A stretch of DNA of 55,324 nt from a bacterium. GTDB lineage: Bacteria; Bacillota_I; Bacilli_A; RF39; UBA660. Position 1 is the stretch's first letter, and every line of letters starts with the position of its first letter. The notes under the pieces are model-generated. The model made no database searches and was not told the origin of the DNA. It was given only the letters and a program-made list of their open reading frames with translations. The position numbers and the translations under genes were made by a program. The stretch covers positions 1-55,324 of the forward strand of contig JAHZGA010000003.1 of NCBI GenBank assembly GCA_019421005.1, in the 5' to 3' direction. Below, piece after piece: positions 14,918-24,532 of the stretch.

Positions 14918-16990
14918 TTAATAATCATCACTGAAGAAGTCATCAAATAGTTGATCATCAGTTACATAACCAGGTTCATGATGTTCTTGTTTAGGTTCAT
15001 TTTTAACTGTTGGTTTTGGTTCAATTGATGGTCTAATTTCAACTTTTGGCTGAATTTCAATTTTAGGTTTAATTTCTTGAACTGGTTTAGTATCTTTCTT
15101 AAGTTGATTTTCTCTTTTTTCTTCTTCCTCTAATTCAGCTATTCTAGCATCAATTTTCTTAACTAATGAGTCCATATCAAATTTATTATTTGATGATGAC
15201 ATACCTCCAAATGGAAACATAGGCGGTTTATCTGATAGAGATTCCATTTCTTGAACCATTTTACTAGCTCTATCTTTTCTTGCTTTTTCAACAAATCCTT
15301 TTAAGTCAAAAACATTTATTTTCTTTTTTTCTCTTTGAGGATAACTTGCTTTAGGATATTTTTTACCCCAAGCATTTTTATTTTCTAATTGCCAGTTGGG
15401 TGTTAGAACTGTTTTAAAAGGCATTTTCCTTAATCTCAAAACAATAACTGACCATTTTTTCATTCTTTGTAGGTCACTTACAGTTACTAGTGGTGTAGAT
15501 GAAGTTTTTTCCTTTTCTTTTGATTTTACTTCTCCACATAATTTACTAATTTCTTCTAGAGCCGCTAATTCTGTACTTATTAAGTAAATTATATTACCAC
15601 AGTTACCCCTAATGGTTTCAGCATTTTCTTTACCATAAACTTCATTTAATTGAGCAAAGTTTTGAATAATAAAGTTAAATCGTATTTTTCTACTTCGAGC
15701 AGCCGTTACCATAGTAGTTACATCTTTTAATGGTGGCATATTAGCAAACTCATCTAGAATAAAATTAGTTCTAAATGGTAATTTACCACCTAATTCTTGA
15801 GCTACGTCAATTAAAGTTTCATAACATTGTTTTATAAAGATTGTTACCAATGAATGGTATGTTTTCTTTTCATCTTGAACAACTAAAAAGACGGCTGTTT
15901 TTTTTCTACCTATATCTTTCATATCAAAATCACTATGAGATAACATTTCAGATAGATTTTCTCTTGATACAAATAATCTTATTTTTTGTCTAAATACAGA
16001 TAAAACACTATCTTTAGTATCTTTAGGAGCATTTATCGTGCTGGCGGCACTGGTATAAACAGTTGAGTTAGGATCCTTTTTTGAAAAGTATTCTTTTATT
16101 ATTGTTGAAGGTCCTAATTTTTCTTCACCAACCGTTGTCATTAAACTAATGCTATTTAGGTTAATTTCTTCTTCTTTGGCATCTTCAAATAGTCCTAGAG
16201 TACATGCTGAAAAATAATCAGCTGATGTTTTTTCCCAGAATGGATCTGAACCACTAGTTTTTTCATCATATAAAATATTTAAGGCTAAATCGTCTACTAG
16301 CTCATTAGCTTTATCAATATTTCCACTTTTATATAATTGATAAGGTAAAGTTAAAGGGTTCCAACAATTACCTTTTTGCGGATTACGGAAGTTTAATAAG
16401 ACAATATTGTAGCCTTTTTCCCTTAATTCATTCGCATTGTTTTCATATATTTCACCTTTAGGGTCGGTTATAATCATTGATTCGCCTTTTTTGGCCAAAA
16501 TTTTTACCATTGGCTGAACAAGCATTTCGGTTTTTCCACTTCCGGTTGAACCAATTATAACATTATGATATTCACTATCATCAACCCAAATTTTTTTTCC
16601 GTTATTTATTAAAGGAATACCAGCATATTGACTTACAGGCGCGCCTGGTAAAACCATTTTCAATTCTTTTTTCATTTCTTTAGGTTCTAGCCAATGGGTA
16701 TAATTACTTTCTTGTTTTTGTCCTACCTTAAACCCAACACCTTTTTCTCTTTCAAATATTTTTGATGATATTCCTGAAATTATAGCAATTAGAAAAACTA
16801 TAGTTATAATCAATGTAGTCCAAAAATATTCACCAGTAAATATTGGTAGCGGGTTTAGACCATGTAATTGACCAGTTCCTCCAAATGTTGTAATATTTAT
16901 AACACCTAATCCAACTATAAAAAATAAAACAATAGCAAATATAATAAAGGCTATTAAGTCTTGTTTTTTTACTCGAATTTTAAATTTCAT
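14918..16990 (-). CDS. VirD4/TraG-type T4SS coupling ATPase
   Basis: Coupling proteins recruit substrates to a type IV secretion channel. The 690-residue product has two N-terminal transmembrane segments (about 10-30 and 50-75). Walker A GSTGSGKT is near 145, and a Walker B FILDEFANMP near 409 matches the TraG/VirD4 family. The C-terminal tail is acidic, with a Pro/Lys/Glu repeat of the 'KPKIEIQPKVEIRPSIEPKP' type. The frame extends to 17020, but AAAGGTGGG directly before MKFKIRV supports the 16990 start. It is the last gene of the T4SS locus and has its own probable promoter (TATAAT just upstream). No relaxase gene is nearby. Confidence 0.92.
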   Translation of the reverse strand: MKFKIRVKKQDLIAFIIFAIVLFFIVGLGVINITTFGGTGQLHGLNPLPIFTGEYFWTTLIITIVFLIAIISGISSKIFEREKGVGFKVGQKQESNYTHWLEPKEMKKELKMVLPGAPVSQYAGIPLINNGKKIWVDDSEYHNVIIGSTGSGKTEMLVQPMVKILAKKGESMIITDPKGEIYENNANELREKGYNIVLLNFRNPQKGNCWNPLTLPYQLYKSGNIDKANELVDDLALNILYDEKTSGSDPFWEKTSADYFSACTLGLFEDAKEEEINLNSISLMTTVGEEKLGPSTIIKEYFSKKDPNSTVYTSAASTINAPKDTKDSVLSVFRQKIRLFVSRENLSEMLSHSDFDMKDIGRKKTAVFLVVQDEKKTYHSLVTIFIKQCYETLIDVAQELGGKLPFRTNFILDEFANMPPLKDVTTMVTAARSRKIRFNFIIQNFAQLNEVYGKENAETIRGNCGNIIYLISTELAALEEISKLCGEVKSKEKEKTSSTPLVTVSDLQRMKKWSVIVLRLRKMPFKTVLTPNWQLENKNAWGKKYPKASYPQREKKKINVFDLKGFVEKARKDRASKMVQEMESLSDKPPMFPFGGMSSSNNKFDMDSLVKKIDARIAELEEEEKRENQLKKDTKPVQEIKPKIEIQPKVEIRPSIEPKPTVKNEPKQEHHEPGYVTDDQLFDDFFSDDY

Positions 16991-17107
16991 TTTATCCCAC
17001 CTTTGCAAAGTGCTTATCAATATTATATCACAGTTTATAGTTTTTGTATTGATTTTAGTGTTACAATTAACAATTTTTTTTAATTTATTATTATCTATTT
17101 TATATAA

Positions 17108-17227
17108 AAAGATTAATATTAAAATTAATCTTTATAGGTCTAAACTATTTTTATTTAATAAAAATTCTTGAATTTTAATTTACTGTCATTGAAAATTTTT
17201 GCCATTTACGGCATTTTTTTTCAATGA
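17108..17227. repeat. Two intergenic hairpins upstream of the coupling ATPase gene
   Basis: AAAGATTAAT (17108-17117) pairs with ATTAATCTTT (17124-17133). A second structure pairs TCATTGAAAA (17186-17195) with TTTTCAATGA (17218-17227) and encloses an inner TGCC/GGCA stem (17200-17213). They lie in the 245-bp gap between the 211-residue protein gene and the coupling ATPase gene. The first may be a terminator. The second, a two-tier palindrome, is more like a protein-binding site. Confidence 0.5.
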
Positions 17228-17245
17228 ATGTTATTTAAAAATATT

Positions 17246-17265
17246 AAAAAGAAGTCAACGACTTC
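17246..17265 (-). terminator. Terminator after the 211-residue protein gene
   Basis: GAAGTCGTTGACTTC is a 6-bp stem with a 3-nt loop, followed by TTTTTAA on the minus strand, directly after the stop codon. Confidence 0.75.
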
Positions 17266-17266
17266 C

Positions 17267-17902
17267 TTAATTCAAATATGATGTATCACACGGTACAATT
17301 GTTTCAAAATCATTGTTACTTAATTTATACAATCCATAACATAAAAATTTCCCATTAGAATCTTCTTCAGTTATTATTACACCATAATTTTTATTAAATT
17401 TAACAACATTAGTTAAAATGAATTTAATATTATTACTATTTATTTCGCTATATTTAAATGTTTTAATCTCTAATACTTCTTTATCAATATAATAAATAGC
17501 GGAAAATGATTTAGTATTTTTTTCTGTATCAACATTTGAAATGACAATAATTTGTTCTTTTTTTCTATCTTTATCAAAATCAAATGTAACTTTTTGATTA
17601 ATAACTAAATTGTCTAATTTAACATTGAGCTTTTTTTCAAAATATTCTCTATTAATTTCACTAATTTCATTTTCATTATAACTTACATTGTGAAGATTAT
17701 CACTATTATTTAATTTTTGTTTTACTTTTTCAACACCATCAGTAGTTAATTTTAATTTTCCTTCTTCTTTAACAACAGGAAAATAATCCTTAACTACCTT
17801 TTTGGTAGCTTTTGAAACTTGAGTTTGATTAGCAAATAATAAATACATTATTACTAAATATAAACTTAAAATTAATACAACAATAACGTAAGATTTTTTC
17901 AT
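17267..17902 (-). CDS. Signal-anchored T4SS-locus protein, paralogue of the next gene
   Basis: The 211-residue product has an N-terminal transmembrane anchor (about 4-23) and an extracytoplasmic domain. A 'VTFDFDKDRKKEQIIVIS' segment near 117-134 has the D-x-D-x-D spacing of calcium-binding or FG-GAP-like repeats. A C-terminal 'CYGLYKL' with a late Cys resembles the upstream neighbour. The two share layout, the D-x-D-x-D segment and the two C-terminal Cys, so they look like a duplication. I do not recognise a named family. It is 1 bp from the upstream gene and is followed by a terminator, ending the main T4SS unit. Confidence 0.7.
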   Translation of the reverse strand: MKKSYVIVVLILSLYLVIMYLLFANQTQVSKATKKVVKDYFPVVKEEGKLKLTTDGVEKVKQKLNNSDNLHNVSYNENEISEINREYFEKKLNVKLDNLVINQKVTFDFDKDRKKEQIIVISNVDTEKNTKSFSAIYYIDKEVLEIKTFKYSEINSNNIKFILTNVVKFNKNYGVIITEEDSNGKFLCYGLYKLSNNDFETIVPCDTSYLN

Positions 17903-17903
17903 T

Positions 17904-18674
17904 TTAGTCGCATGCCTTTACTTTTTTATATTTTCCATATTTCAATTGATAAACTTCATAACAATCAATACAGTTATTATCAAAACATGTTTTTTCAACA
18001 AAAATCTCATTTTTACCATTTTTCTTTAAATCTATAATATGTCCAAGTGAATAATTATATCCTTCATATGCCTCATAAATATCAACTATATCTTTAGCTA
18101 AAACCGAAACTTTGTTATTATCAACATAAATTACGAATGAAAATTTTGACTTTGCCTTTACATCATCATATGCATTTGCAATGAAATATAAAGTTTCATT
18201 TTTAGAATCCCCATCAAAATCTAAATTAATTTTTTGATTTAAACTAAATCCTTCGTATTTAGTTATATCATTATCTTTCAAAACATCATTTATAATTTGC
18301 AAATCATCTGAATTTAATTCATCTATCTTATATTCGGGAACGGTATATTTTCTATTACTTTTTATAGCAAATATAGGAGTTGATATTTTAATATATTTAT
18401 CATTTTTATCAAAAACATACCATTTATTTTGATAGAATTTTATTTTATAATTTCCCAAATGTCCATTGGAGTCATACACATCATAAATTTGATTATGGTA
18501 TAGGGAAGTATCATTACTTCCCATATCAACATAACCATTTTCATATTTTATTTTTCCATTTTCACCTAAAACAATATATGTTTTATTCTTAAATAATCCA
18601 AGACCAAAAATTAAAATCATTAATACTAAATACGCGATCAAAACAATACCAATAATTATATATTTTTTTTTCAT
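17904..18674 (-). CDS. Signal-anchored T4SS-locus protein with D-x-D-x-D segment
   Basis: The 256-residue product has an N-terminal anchor (about 5-26) and an outside domain. NLDFDGDSKNETLYFIAN near 166-183 is an acidic loop like those in FG-GAP/VCBS or EF-hand-type sites. Paired Cys near the C-terminus ('CFDNNCIDCYEVYQLKYG') may form disulfides. AGGTG precedes the ATG. It follows the large wall-hydrolase gene by 10 bp and is similar in layout to the 211-residue protein. A surface or channel accessory role is inferred from position only. Confidence 0.7.
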   Translation of the reverse strand: MKKKYIIIGIVLIAYLVLMILIFGLGLFKNKTYIVLGENGKIKYENGYVDMGSNDTSLYHNQIYDVYDSNGHLGNYKIKFYQNKWYVFDKNDKYIKISTPIFAIKSNRKYTVPEYKIDELNSDDLQIINDVLKDNDITKYEGFSLNQKINLDFDGDSKNETLYFIANAYDDVKAKSKFSFVIYVDNNKVSVLAKDIVDIYEAYEGYNYSLGHIIDLKKNGKNEIFVEKTCFDNNCIDCYEVYQLKYGKYKKVKACD

Positions 18675-18684
18675 ATTTTTTCAC

Positions 18685-21600
18685 CTAATCATTCTTTTTA
18701 TAAATTAATATACGATTACAAACAGATGGACCGTATTTAATGTCATTTAGTTTGGTTAATTTACTACCAGGATCAAACATATAAATTGTATCACCTTCAA
18801 CTTTATCAATTGCTACATAGTGACCAAATGATGGTTTAGCTGTTATAACTAAATAATAGTTTTGAGCAATTAATTCTTTAGCCTTATTAGCTACATCGCT
18901 CCAACTTTTCGGATTAAATCTATAATCATCAACAAATTCAAAATTAGGAGCAAGTCCGGTAAATCTTGGAGCATCCCAGTAAATACCATTACCATCAAAT
19001 CCACCATGAGCACTTAAGTGTGCGACAAATGTACCAGGATTTAAATTAGGTATTGTAACTTCAGTTCCTGATCTAGCGATTTGAATTGCAACTGATGTCG
19101 CTGCACATCCGATTTTACATATGCTAGATGAACCTAATGAATCATTAGACCATGACATTCCACACTGTTTCCAAGTTGCAAAATCTCCACTAGCTGTATA
19201 ATTACTTGGACCACATGCACTAGCTGTTGTACTATTAGAACTTTCTATAATCCATACACCATTGTTTATTTTTCCAACATAATTACTAGCTATAGTATCT
19301 TCTTTATAATATCCTGTTCTTTCACGACTAGCGGAATCCAAAACTTTGATCTGACCTTCTTCATTAATTGAAGATAAAACCACATAATGTCCGCCTGTTG
19401 TTGCCCATTTATCTGTTCCTGGATCCTGTTTATTATGATATTCAATACCATGGTAATCAATTCCTGTTTCGTTATCAACTAATGAGGCTATTATCATTTT
19501 ATTAGCCTTTAATGCTTCTTTAATCTTATTCATTATTTCTGCATTTGATGGTTTCGAAGAAACTGATCTATCCCATATTTTGGTAACATTGATACCAAAT
19601 TTTTCTTTTAATCCAGCATCAGAATAAATCTGCCATTTTGTTCCGCTATTAGGCACTCGATAATCAGTATTATTACATACCCAATCAGCTACTGTTACTG
19701 GTGTTATTGAAGGATTATTATTCAAAGTAGCAGCTGCCATAGCGATTGAGGTTATTGAACATCCACTTGTACTTATAGTAGCTGGATATTCATGACAAAC
19801 TTTTCCATTAGTTTCATATGATGCTATCATTGACTCACAATATGCATCATTATAATCATGTTGATTATAATATATATCCTCACTTGCTCTAGTAGAGGTT
19901 TGGGTTGAATTACTTGATGAACTATTTGAATTATCAGTTGAACCTGTGTTAGCTTTTATTGCATCCAAAGTTGGATTAGGATCAATTGGACTATTAGAAG
20001 AATCACGAACTTCAAAATGTAAATGATTTCCAGTAGATGTTCCTGTTGTACCAACTTTACCTATTTCTTGTCCACCATTTACATGGTCGCCTTCTTTTAC
20101 TAAATATTTAAGCATATGTGCATATAAAGTATAATATTGATAAGAACCATCACTTTGCTTATTATGACCTATTATAACGTTATTACCATAACCAGTTGTT
20201 AAACTTTGAACTCTAGTTACATCTCCGTCAGCAATTGCATAAATACTTGTTCCTTCTGCAGCGGCATAATCTATACCAGTATGCATTTTTCTTTTCTTTG
20301 ATATAGGATGGATTCTTTCACCATATGGAGATGAAATTCTTTTATAGTCTGTTATTGGTAAATGTGAAGATCCTGCAATACCTGCTATAAAATTATCTGA
20401 AGAAGCTGTACAATTAGATGTTATTTCTTTATCAGTCCCATAAAATGATTGCAAAGCAGCATAATAATCGCCACCAGAGCTTACAGTCGCAGCCCATTGA
20501 TTTTGACCACTCTTTTGAGTAAAATTAGTATAAAACATATTTCCAGTTCCGTCAACTAAAACTTGACCTGCTACTTGATCTAGATTATTTTCAAATGTCG
20601 TTAACGCATCACCTGTTAGACCACTTTTCCAGCCAGGAACACCTTGAACATATTCCGAAACTTTACCTCCACCTCTTGAACAACCATTTTTATAATCACA
20701 ATAAACTTGATCATTTTCACAAGCACGCATTCTTATTGTATTAGTTCCTTTTTGATATCCAACAAAACAGTCATATTGTTTAGATGGACACATCGCACCC
20801 CCGCGTGTAAATGCAAAAGTTCTTGCAGCAACCGCTTGAGCTTTTTGCACTTCAGGATCGGACTCCGAAGAAACTTCAGCATATACAACACCTTTAATAT
20901 AATCTTCTAAATCAAGCGTCATTAAAACAGTGCTATTACTTTTCTTTGTTGCATTACAATTTATTAACTCAACTTTTACATTGCTGACAGTTTGTCCATC
21001 AATATTATATGAACAGTTAGTTCCACCACTTGATAATTCACATTCATTTTTATCTTCAAACCAATATGTATAGGCATCTACCTGTTCATGGATATCATCA
21101 ATTATTTTTTGAATCTGATCTTCTTCATCATCTGCTCCTGGTGTATAATATGCACTTAAATATTTAGGAATATATTCATCCCTTAAGTAATCATCGTATG
21201 CTGAATTTTCATCAGCACAATTTCCTTGTTCCATTGCTTTAACTAATTTTTTAGTTCTTTTTTTCACATCTTTTAAAACATCATCTGATTGTTCACCCTC
21301 TGATTGTTCTTCATCTGTTTGCTCTTCTTCGTATGTATATTCACTTTCTTCATCATATATCTTATCTAAACTATCATCATAATTTAGTGTTGCCAATAAC
21401 AGTTTCATGTTTAAACCATTTGAACAACTTGATTTTTCATTATATTTCTGAAGTTTCTCCATGAATTTAGCTTGATTGGAATCTTTAGGGGCAATATCTG
21501 TTATATCTTTATCATTACCTTTAAACCATTCAATAACAGAATATATTGGTTCCATTTTTGCATACAATGATTCACTTAATACAAAAATACTTAAGAATAT

Positions 21601-22182
21601 AACTATTAAAGCAATTAAAATTATAATAAGTGGCAATAATTTTTTTAAAAGTAACATCATTCTAACTTTACCACTTATTGAATCATTTTTTGCTGGACCT
21701 TTATTTCCAAATAAACCTAAATTTTTAAATATGCCATTTTCTTTAGATAACCCTTCTTTATTGGGTAACCCCTTTTCATTGGGTAATTCTTCTTTTGATA
21801 GCTCACTATTTTTAGAACTTCCAGTATTATTTCCACTAGGATTATTTTTTTTATTTGGTGCTCCTCTTCTAAAATTAGTTAATCTATCAGCTTTATCTAA
21901 AAGTCCTTTATTATTAGCTTTTTCTAAAGCTTTAGACGCTAACGGATTTCTATTTATAGTCTTACCAGATGTATCTAGAATTTTTTTACCGGCTTTTGTT
22001 TTAGAGGCTATATCAACCGCTTTACCACCTAAAGCCCCTCCAAAATATGTACCAGCAGCTTTAGCTCCTAATTTAGCAGCTTTAGCTCCAGCTTCTTGTT
22101 TAGACTGTTTTTTAGCTGCTTTAGGATCTACTTCTTGTTGAGGATTAACCTCTCGATCATTTATATTATTATCATTTGGCAT
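18685..22182 (-). CDS. Multi-domain T4SS wall-hydrolase protein (SpoIID + M23 + two C39-like peptidases)
   Basis: The 1165-residue product has a Lys/Ala/Gly-rich cytoplasmic part and one transmembrane helix (about 180-203). Four outside domains follow. (1) A SpoIID/amidase-enhancer-like domain (about 405-590) has DLEDYIKGVVYAE. (2) An M23 endopeptidase has HTGIDYAA near 632 and GNHLHFEVR. (3) A C39-like papain-fold domain has STSGCSIT near 802 and GGHYVVLS near 925. (4) A second C39-like domain has KIGCAATS near 1018 and FGHYVAID near 1117. Cys and His of both C39-like domains and the M23 His residues are present. It probably replaces the VirB1-type wall enzyme that lets the channel cross peptidoglycan. 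AGGTGAGG precedes the ATG. Confidence 0.88.
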   Translation of the reverse strand: MPNDNNINDREVNPQQEVDPKAAKKQSKQEAGAKAAKLGAKAAGTYFGGALGGKAVDIASKTKAGKKILDTSGKTINRNPLASKALEKANNKGLLDKADRLTNFRRGAPNKKNNPSGNNTGSSKNSELSKEELPNEKGLPNKEGLSKENGIFKNLGLFGNKGPAKNDSISGKVRMMLLLKKLLPLIIILIALIVIFLSIFVLSESLYAKMEPIYSVIEWFKGNDKDITDIAPKDSNQAKFMEKLQKYNEKSSCSNGLNMKLLLATLNYDDSLDKIYDEESEYTYEEEQTDEEQSEGEQSDDVLKDVKKRTKKLVKAMEQGNCADENSAYDDYLRDEYIPKYLSAYYTPGADDEEDQIQKIIDDIHEQVDAYTYWFEDKNECELSSGGTNCSYNIDGQTVSNVKVELINCNATKKSNSTVLMTLDLEDYIKGVVYAEVSSESDPEVQKAQAVAARTFAFTRGGAMCPSKQYDCFVGYQKGTNTIRMRACENDQVYCDYKNGCSRGGGKVSEYVQGVPGWKSGLTGDALTTFENNLDQVAGQVLVDGTGNMFYTNFTQKSGQNQWAATVSSGGDYYAALQSFYGTDKEITSNCTASSDNFIAGIAGSSHLPITDYKRISSPYGERIHPISKKRKMHTGIDYAAAEGTSIYAIADGDVTRVQSLTTGYGNNVIIGHNKQSDGSYQYYTLYAHMLKYLVKEGDHVNGGQEIGKVGTTGTSTGNHLHFEVRDSSNSPIDPNPTLDAIKANTGSTDNSNSSSSNSTQTSTRASEDIYYNQHDYNDAYCESMIASYETNGKVCHEYPATISTSGCSITSIAMAAATLNNNPSITPVTVADWVCNNTDYRVPNSGTKWQIYSDAGLKEKFGINVTKIWDRSVSSKPSNAEIMNKIKEALKANKMIIASLVDNETGIDYHGIEYHNKQDPGTDKWATTGGHYVVLSSINEEGQIKVLDSASRERTGYYKEDTIASNYVGKINNGVWIIESSNSTTASACGPSNYTASGDFATWKQCGMSWSNDSLGSSSICKIGCAATSVAIQIARSGTEVTIPNLNPGTFVAHLSAHGGFDGNGIYWDAPRFTGLAPNFEFVDDYRFNPKSWSDVANKAKELIAQNYYLVITAKPSFGHYVAIDKVEGDTIYMFDPGSKLTKLNDIKYGPSVCNRILIYKKND

Positions 22183-22202
22183 ATCCTCACCTACTTCTTA
22201 TT

Positions 22203-23987
22203 TTAATATCCCCCACCTGAACCAAAAGAATCTAATTCTTGTTCAGTTACAACAACTTCTATTTGCATTCTTCTACTACCGCATACAAATAAAGCTTCAC
22301 CTTGATTATATCTTTTTATATTTTCTCTTTCATTATCATTTAAGTCAATTAATTTTGATAAATCTTCAACTGCTTGTTTTTTTAGTCCCATAACTAAATA
22401 ATATGAAGCATTATCAAATATAGCTTTTCCTTGAGTTATTACAGAAGGATCACTGAAATCACTTGGTTGTTGAGTTATAATCATTGTACCTGTATTATAT
22501 TTTCTCGAACGTCTTTGGATTTGAGCCAAGAAATCTGCTCCTAGCTTATTTCCACCACTCATTAAAACATGAGCTTCATCAACCATTAAAATAGTATTTA
22601 TTGTTCTATCTAAAGTTAGTCCCCATGCATATTTTAATATATTGAAGAACAAAGCATTTCTAACATTTTCATCAGCATTCATTAATTCTTTTATATTAAA
22701 TACAATAAAATCACTATTAGGACTTATAGTTGTATGACCATCAAAATAATATCTTAATTCTTTAACAATCGGTCTTACTTTTAGTTCCAATTTTTCCATA
22801 ATATCACGTTCATGAGTTTTTTCAGTCATTGATAATAATCTACCCTTAATTGTTGCATATACATCAGTAAAAGTTGGATAATCTTTAGAGGTAAATTTAG
22901 TAAAATCAGTTGAAAAATCCATTCCAAAACGTCTATATGTTTCTTGAATTATCTCACTGAAAAGTGTTACTACATCATCTTCAACATCAGGTGAATAATA
23001 TTTAAAAAATGCTTTAGATGTTTGTAATGCTCTTGTTAAAACAGCATAGCCTAATCCTTGTTTAGCCTCTTCTTCATCATAATCCAAGACTACTTCCAAA
23101 GGATTGACCATTCCATATTCTCCACCTTTTCCTAAATCGATATAATCTCCACCATATAATTTTACCATCTCATCTAATTCACCTTCAGGATCAATTACAA
23201 TAATTTGATGATTATTTCTTATATGAGTTCTCAATACTAATTTAGCAGCTGTAGATTTACCTGAACCAGATGTACCTAAAATTATCATATTGGCATTATT
23301 TCTATTATGCTCTTTTTTTATTTGATATAAAAATTGATTAAATAAAATTACTCCGCCTGAAAAATCAACTCCAAGTAAACAAGATAATCCTGGGTCTTTT
23401 ATACTATCAAAAACAAAAGGATACATGGCTGCTAAAGTTGGTGCTGGAATTGGAGTTCCTATATGATCTTCAATTGCTTGTTTTGGATAAATTGGTAGAA
23501 TAGATTTTAAAACTTTTTCTTGTTCAAAACGAAGTGGAAAAGCTCGCATTTCCATTGCTTCAACATAGTTTTTAACTTGTAATTTTTTGGCTATCAACTC
23601 ATCTTCAGAATTAGCTGTAATCATAATATGTAATTGAAAATCATATATTTTAGATTGATTAGCTGCTAATTGAGAGATGAATTGTTCCAAAGATTCATAA
23701 TCTTGTCTAATCATTTCTTGTCTAGTTCTATCATACTCTTCAGTATATTTTACCTTTAAATCTGCAATTTCTTTATTTAACATCTTTTGAATAACACTGA
23801 AAGGTAGAGGAATATGTTTTGCAACAACCTTAATACCTGACATTTGAGTTAATGATGATAAATATCCAGTATTTATGTATTTTGGATAAGAAACAACCGT
23901 TAAGATAGTTGCATATTTATCACTTATTATAAATTCACTAGGTTTAAATTCTAAACCTTTAGGGGCAATTTCCTTTTTTATATTCAT
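22203..23987 (-). CDS. VirB4-type T4SS ATPase, C-terminal part (split gene)
   Basis: VirB4/ConE ATPases power T4SS assembly and transfer. The 594-residue product carries Walker A GTSGSGKST near 236 and Walker B TILMVDEAHVLM near 464, followed by 'QRRSRKYNTGTMIITQQPSDF'-type motifs of the family. Its N-terminal 230 residues match the region just before the ATPase core. The first third of the usual ~800-residue protein is supplied by the upstream gene. The two genes overlap by ATGA, so they are coupled in translation rather than frameshifted by error. It is followed after 20 bp by the wall-hydrolase gene. Confidence 0.93.
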   Translation of the reverse strand: MNIKKEIAPKGLEFKPSEFIISDKYATILTVVSYPKYINTGYLSSLTQMSGIKVVAKHIPLPFSVIQKMLNKEIADLKVKYTEEYDRTRQEMIRQDYESLEQFISQLAANQSKIYDFQLHIMITANSEDELIAKKLQVKNYVEAMEMRAFPLRFEQEKVLKSILPIYPKQAIEDHIGTPIPAPTLAAMYPFVFDSIKDPGLSCLLGVDFSGGVILFNQFLYQIKKEHNRNNANMIILGTSGSGKSTAAKLVLRTHIRNNHQIIVIDPEGELDEMVKLYGGDYIDLGKGGEYGMVNPLEVVLDYDEEEAKQGLGYAVLTRALQTSKAFFKYYSPDVEDDVVTLFSEIIQETYRRFGMDFSTDFTKFTSKDYPTFTDVYATIKGRLLSMTEKTHERDIMEKLELKVRPIVKELRYYFDGHTTISPNSDFIVFNIKELMNADENVRNALFFNILKYAWGLTLDRTINTILMVDEAHVLMSGGNKLGADFLAQIQRRSRKYNTGTMIITQQPSDFSDPSVITQGKAIFDNASYYLVMGLKKQAVEDLSKLIDLNDNERENIKRYNQGEALFVCGSRRMQIEVVVTEQELDSFGSGGGY

Positions 23988-24532
23988 CCTATCACCGTCC
24001 CAAAATTAGTTGTTTGTCCAGCGTTTAAGAAATTATCCAAAATAAGTCTTAAATCTTCATTTGTTACTTGATGTGAATTTAATCCAGCATTTGCTAAACT
24101 TGTAATTAAATTTCTTAATTTTTTTCCTATTAATTCTTGATCCTTTTCTTTAAATAAAATAAAGTATTCTGTATCAGCAACATTATTGCTAATAAACATT
24201 CCTATTTTATTAATATCTTCATTTATCATTTTTCTTCTTATAGGGTCATTAGTGTTATTAAACAGTAGTTGTAGTTCAGCTTGATAAGCATTTATATCTA
24301 CTGGTCTATCTGCTACAACTAACCAAAATTCATAGTCAATTTGATTATAAACATTTTTTAGATTATCTATTACTGCCATTTGAGTGCTATAATCACTTAT
24401 GAAAATATTTCTTGGTAATATTTTCACACCAGTTACATTTAATCTATTATCTAATAAAATCATTCCATTATTAATTGCTCTTACAGGAATATCATCAACT
24501 GTATATTTACTTCTTACTTTTTTTTCTGACAT
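23984..24532 (-). CDS. VirB4 N-terminal domain protein (split gene)
   Basis: The 182-residue product resembles the N-terminal domain of Gram-positive VirB4/TrsE ATPases: a short basic start, 'YTVDDIPVRAINNGMI' and a conserved 'FWLVVADRPVDI' segment. It has no nucleotide-binding motif, which lies in the next gene. The frame opens at 24586. I place the start at 24532 (MSEKKVRSKY), because GGAG lies 8 bp upstream inside the 3' end of the PrgI-like gene. That gives a 26-nt overlap with the upstream gene. The stop overlaps the next start (ATGA). Confidence 0.85.
   Translation of the reverse strand: MSEKKVRSKYTVDDIPVRAINNGMILLDNRLNVTGVKILPRNIFISDYSTQMAVIDNLKNVYNQIDYEFWLVVADRPVDINAYQAELQLLFNNTNDPIRRKMINEDINKIGMFISNNVADTEYFILFKEKDQELIGKKLRNLITSLANAGLNSHQVTNEDLRLILDNFLNAGQTTNFGTVIG

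Noticed and set aside
21476..22141. Long plus-strand frame opposite the wall-hydrolase gene
   Set aside because: It is antisense to the low-complexity Lys/Ala/Gly-rich start of that gene, has no ribosome-binding site, and its composition mirrors the real frame.
23984..24532. VirB4 broken by a frameshift
   Set aside because: The two frames meet at a clean ATGA overlap, and the upstream half has its own start with a ribosome-binding site, so a natural split is more likely.
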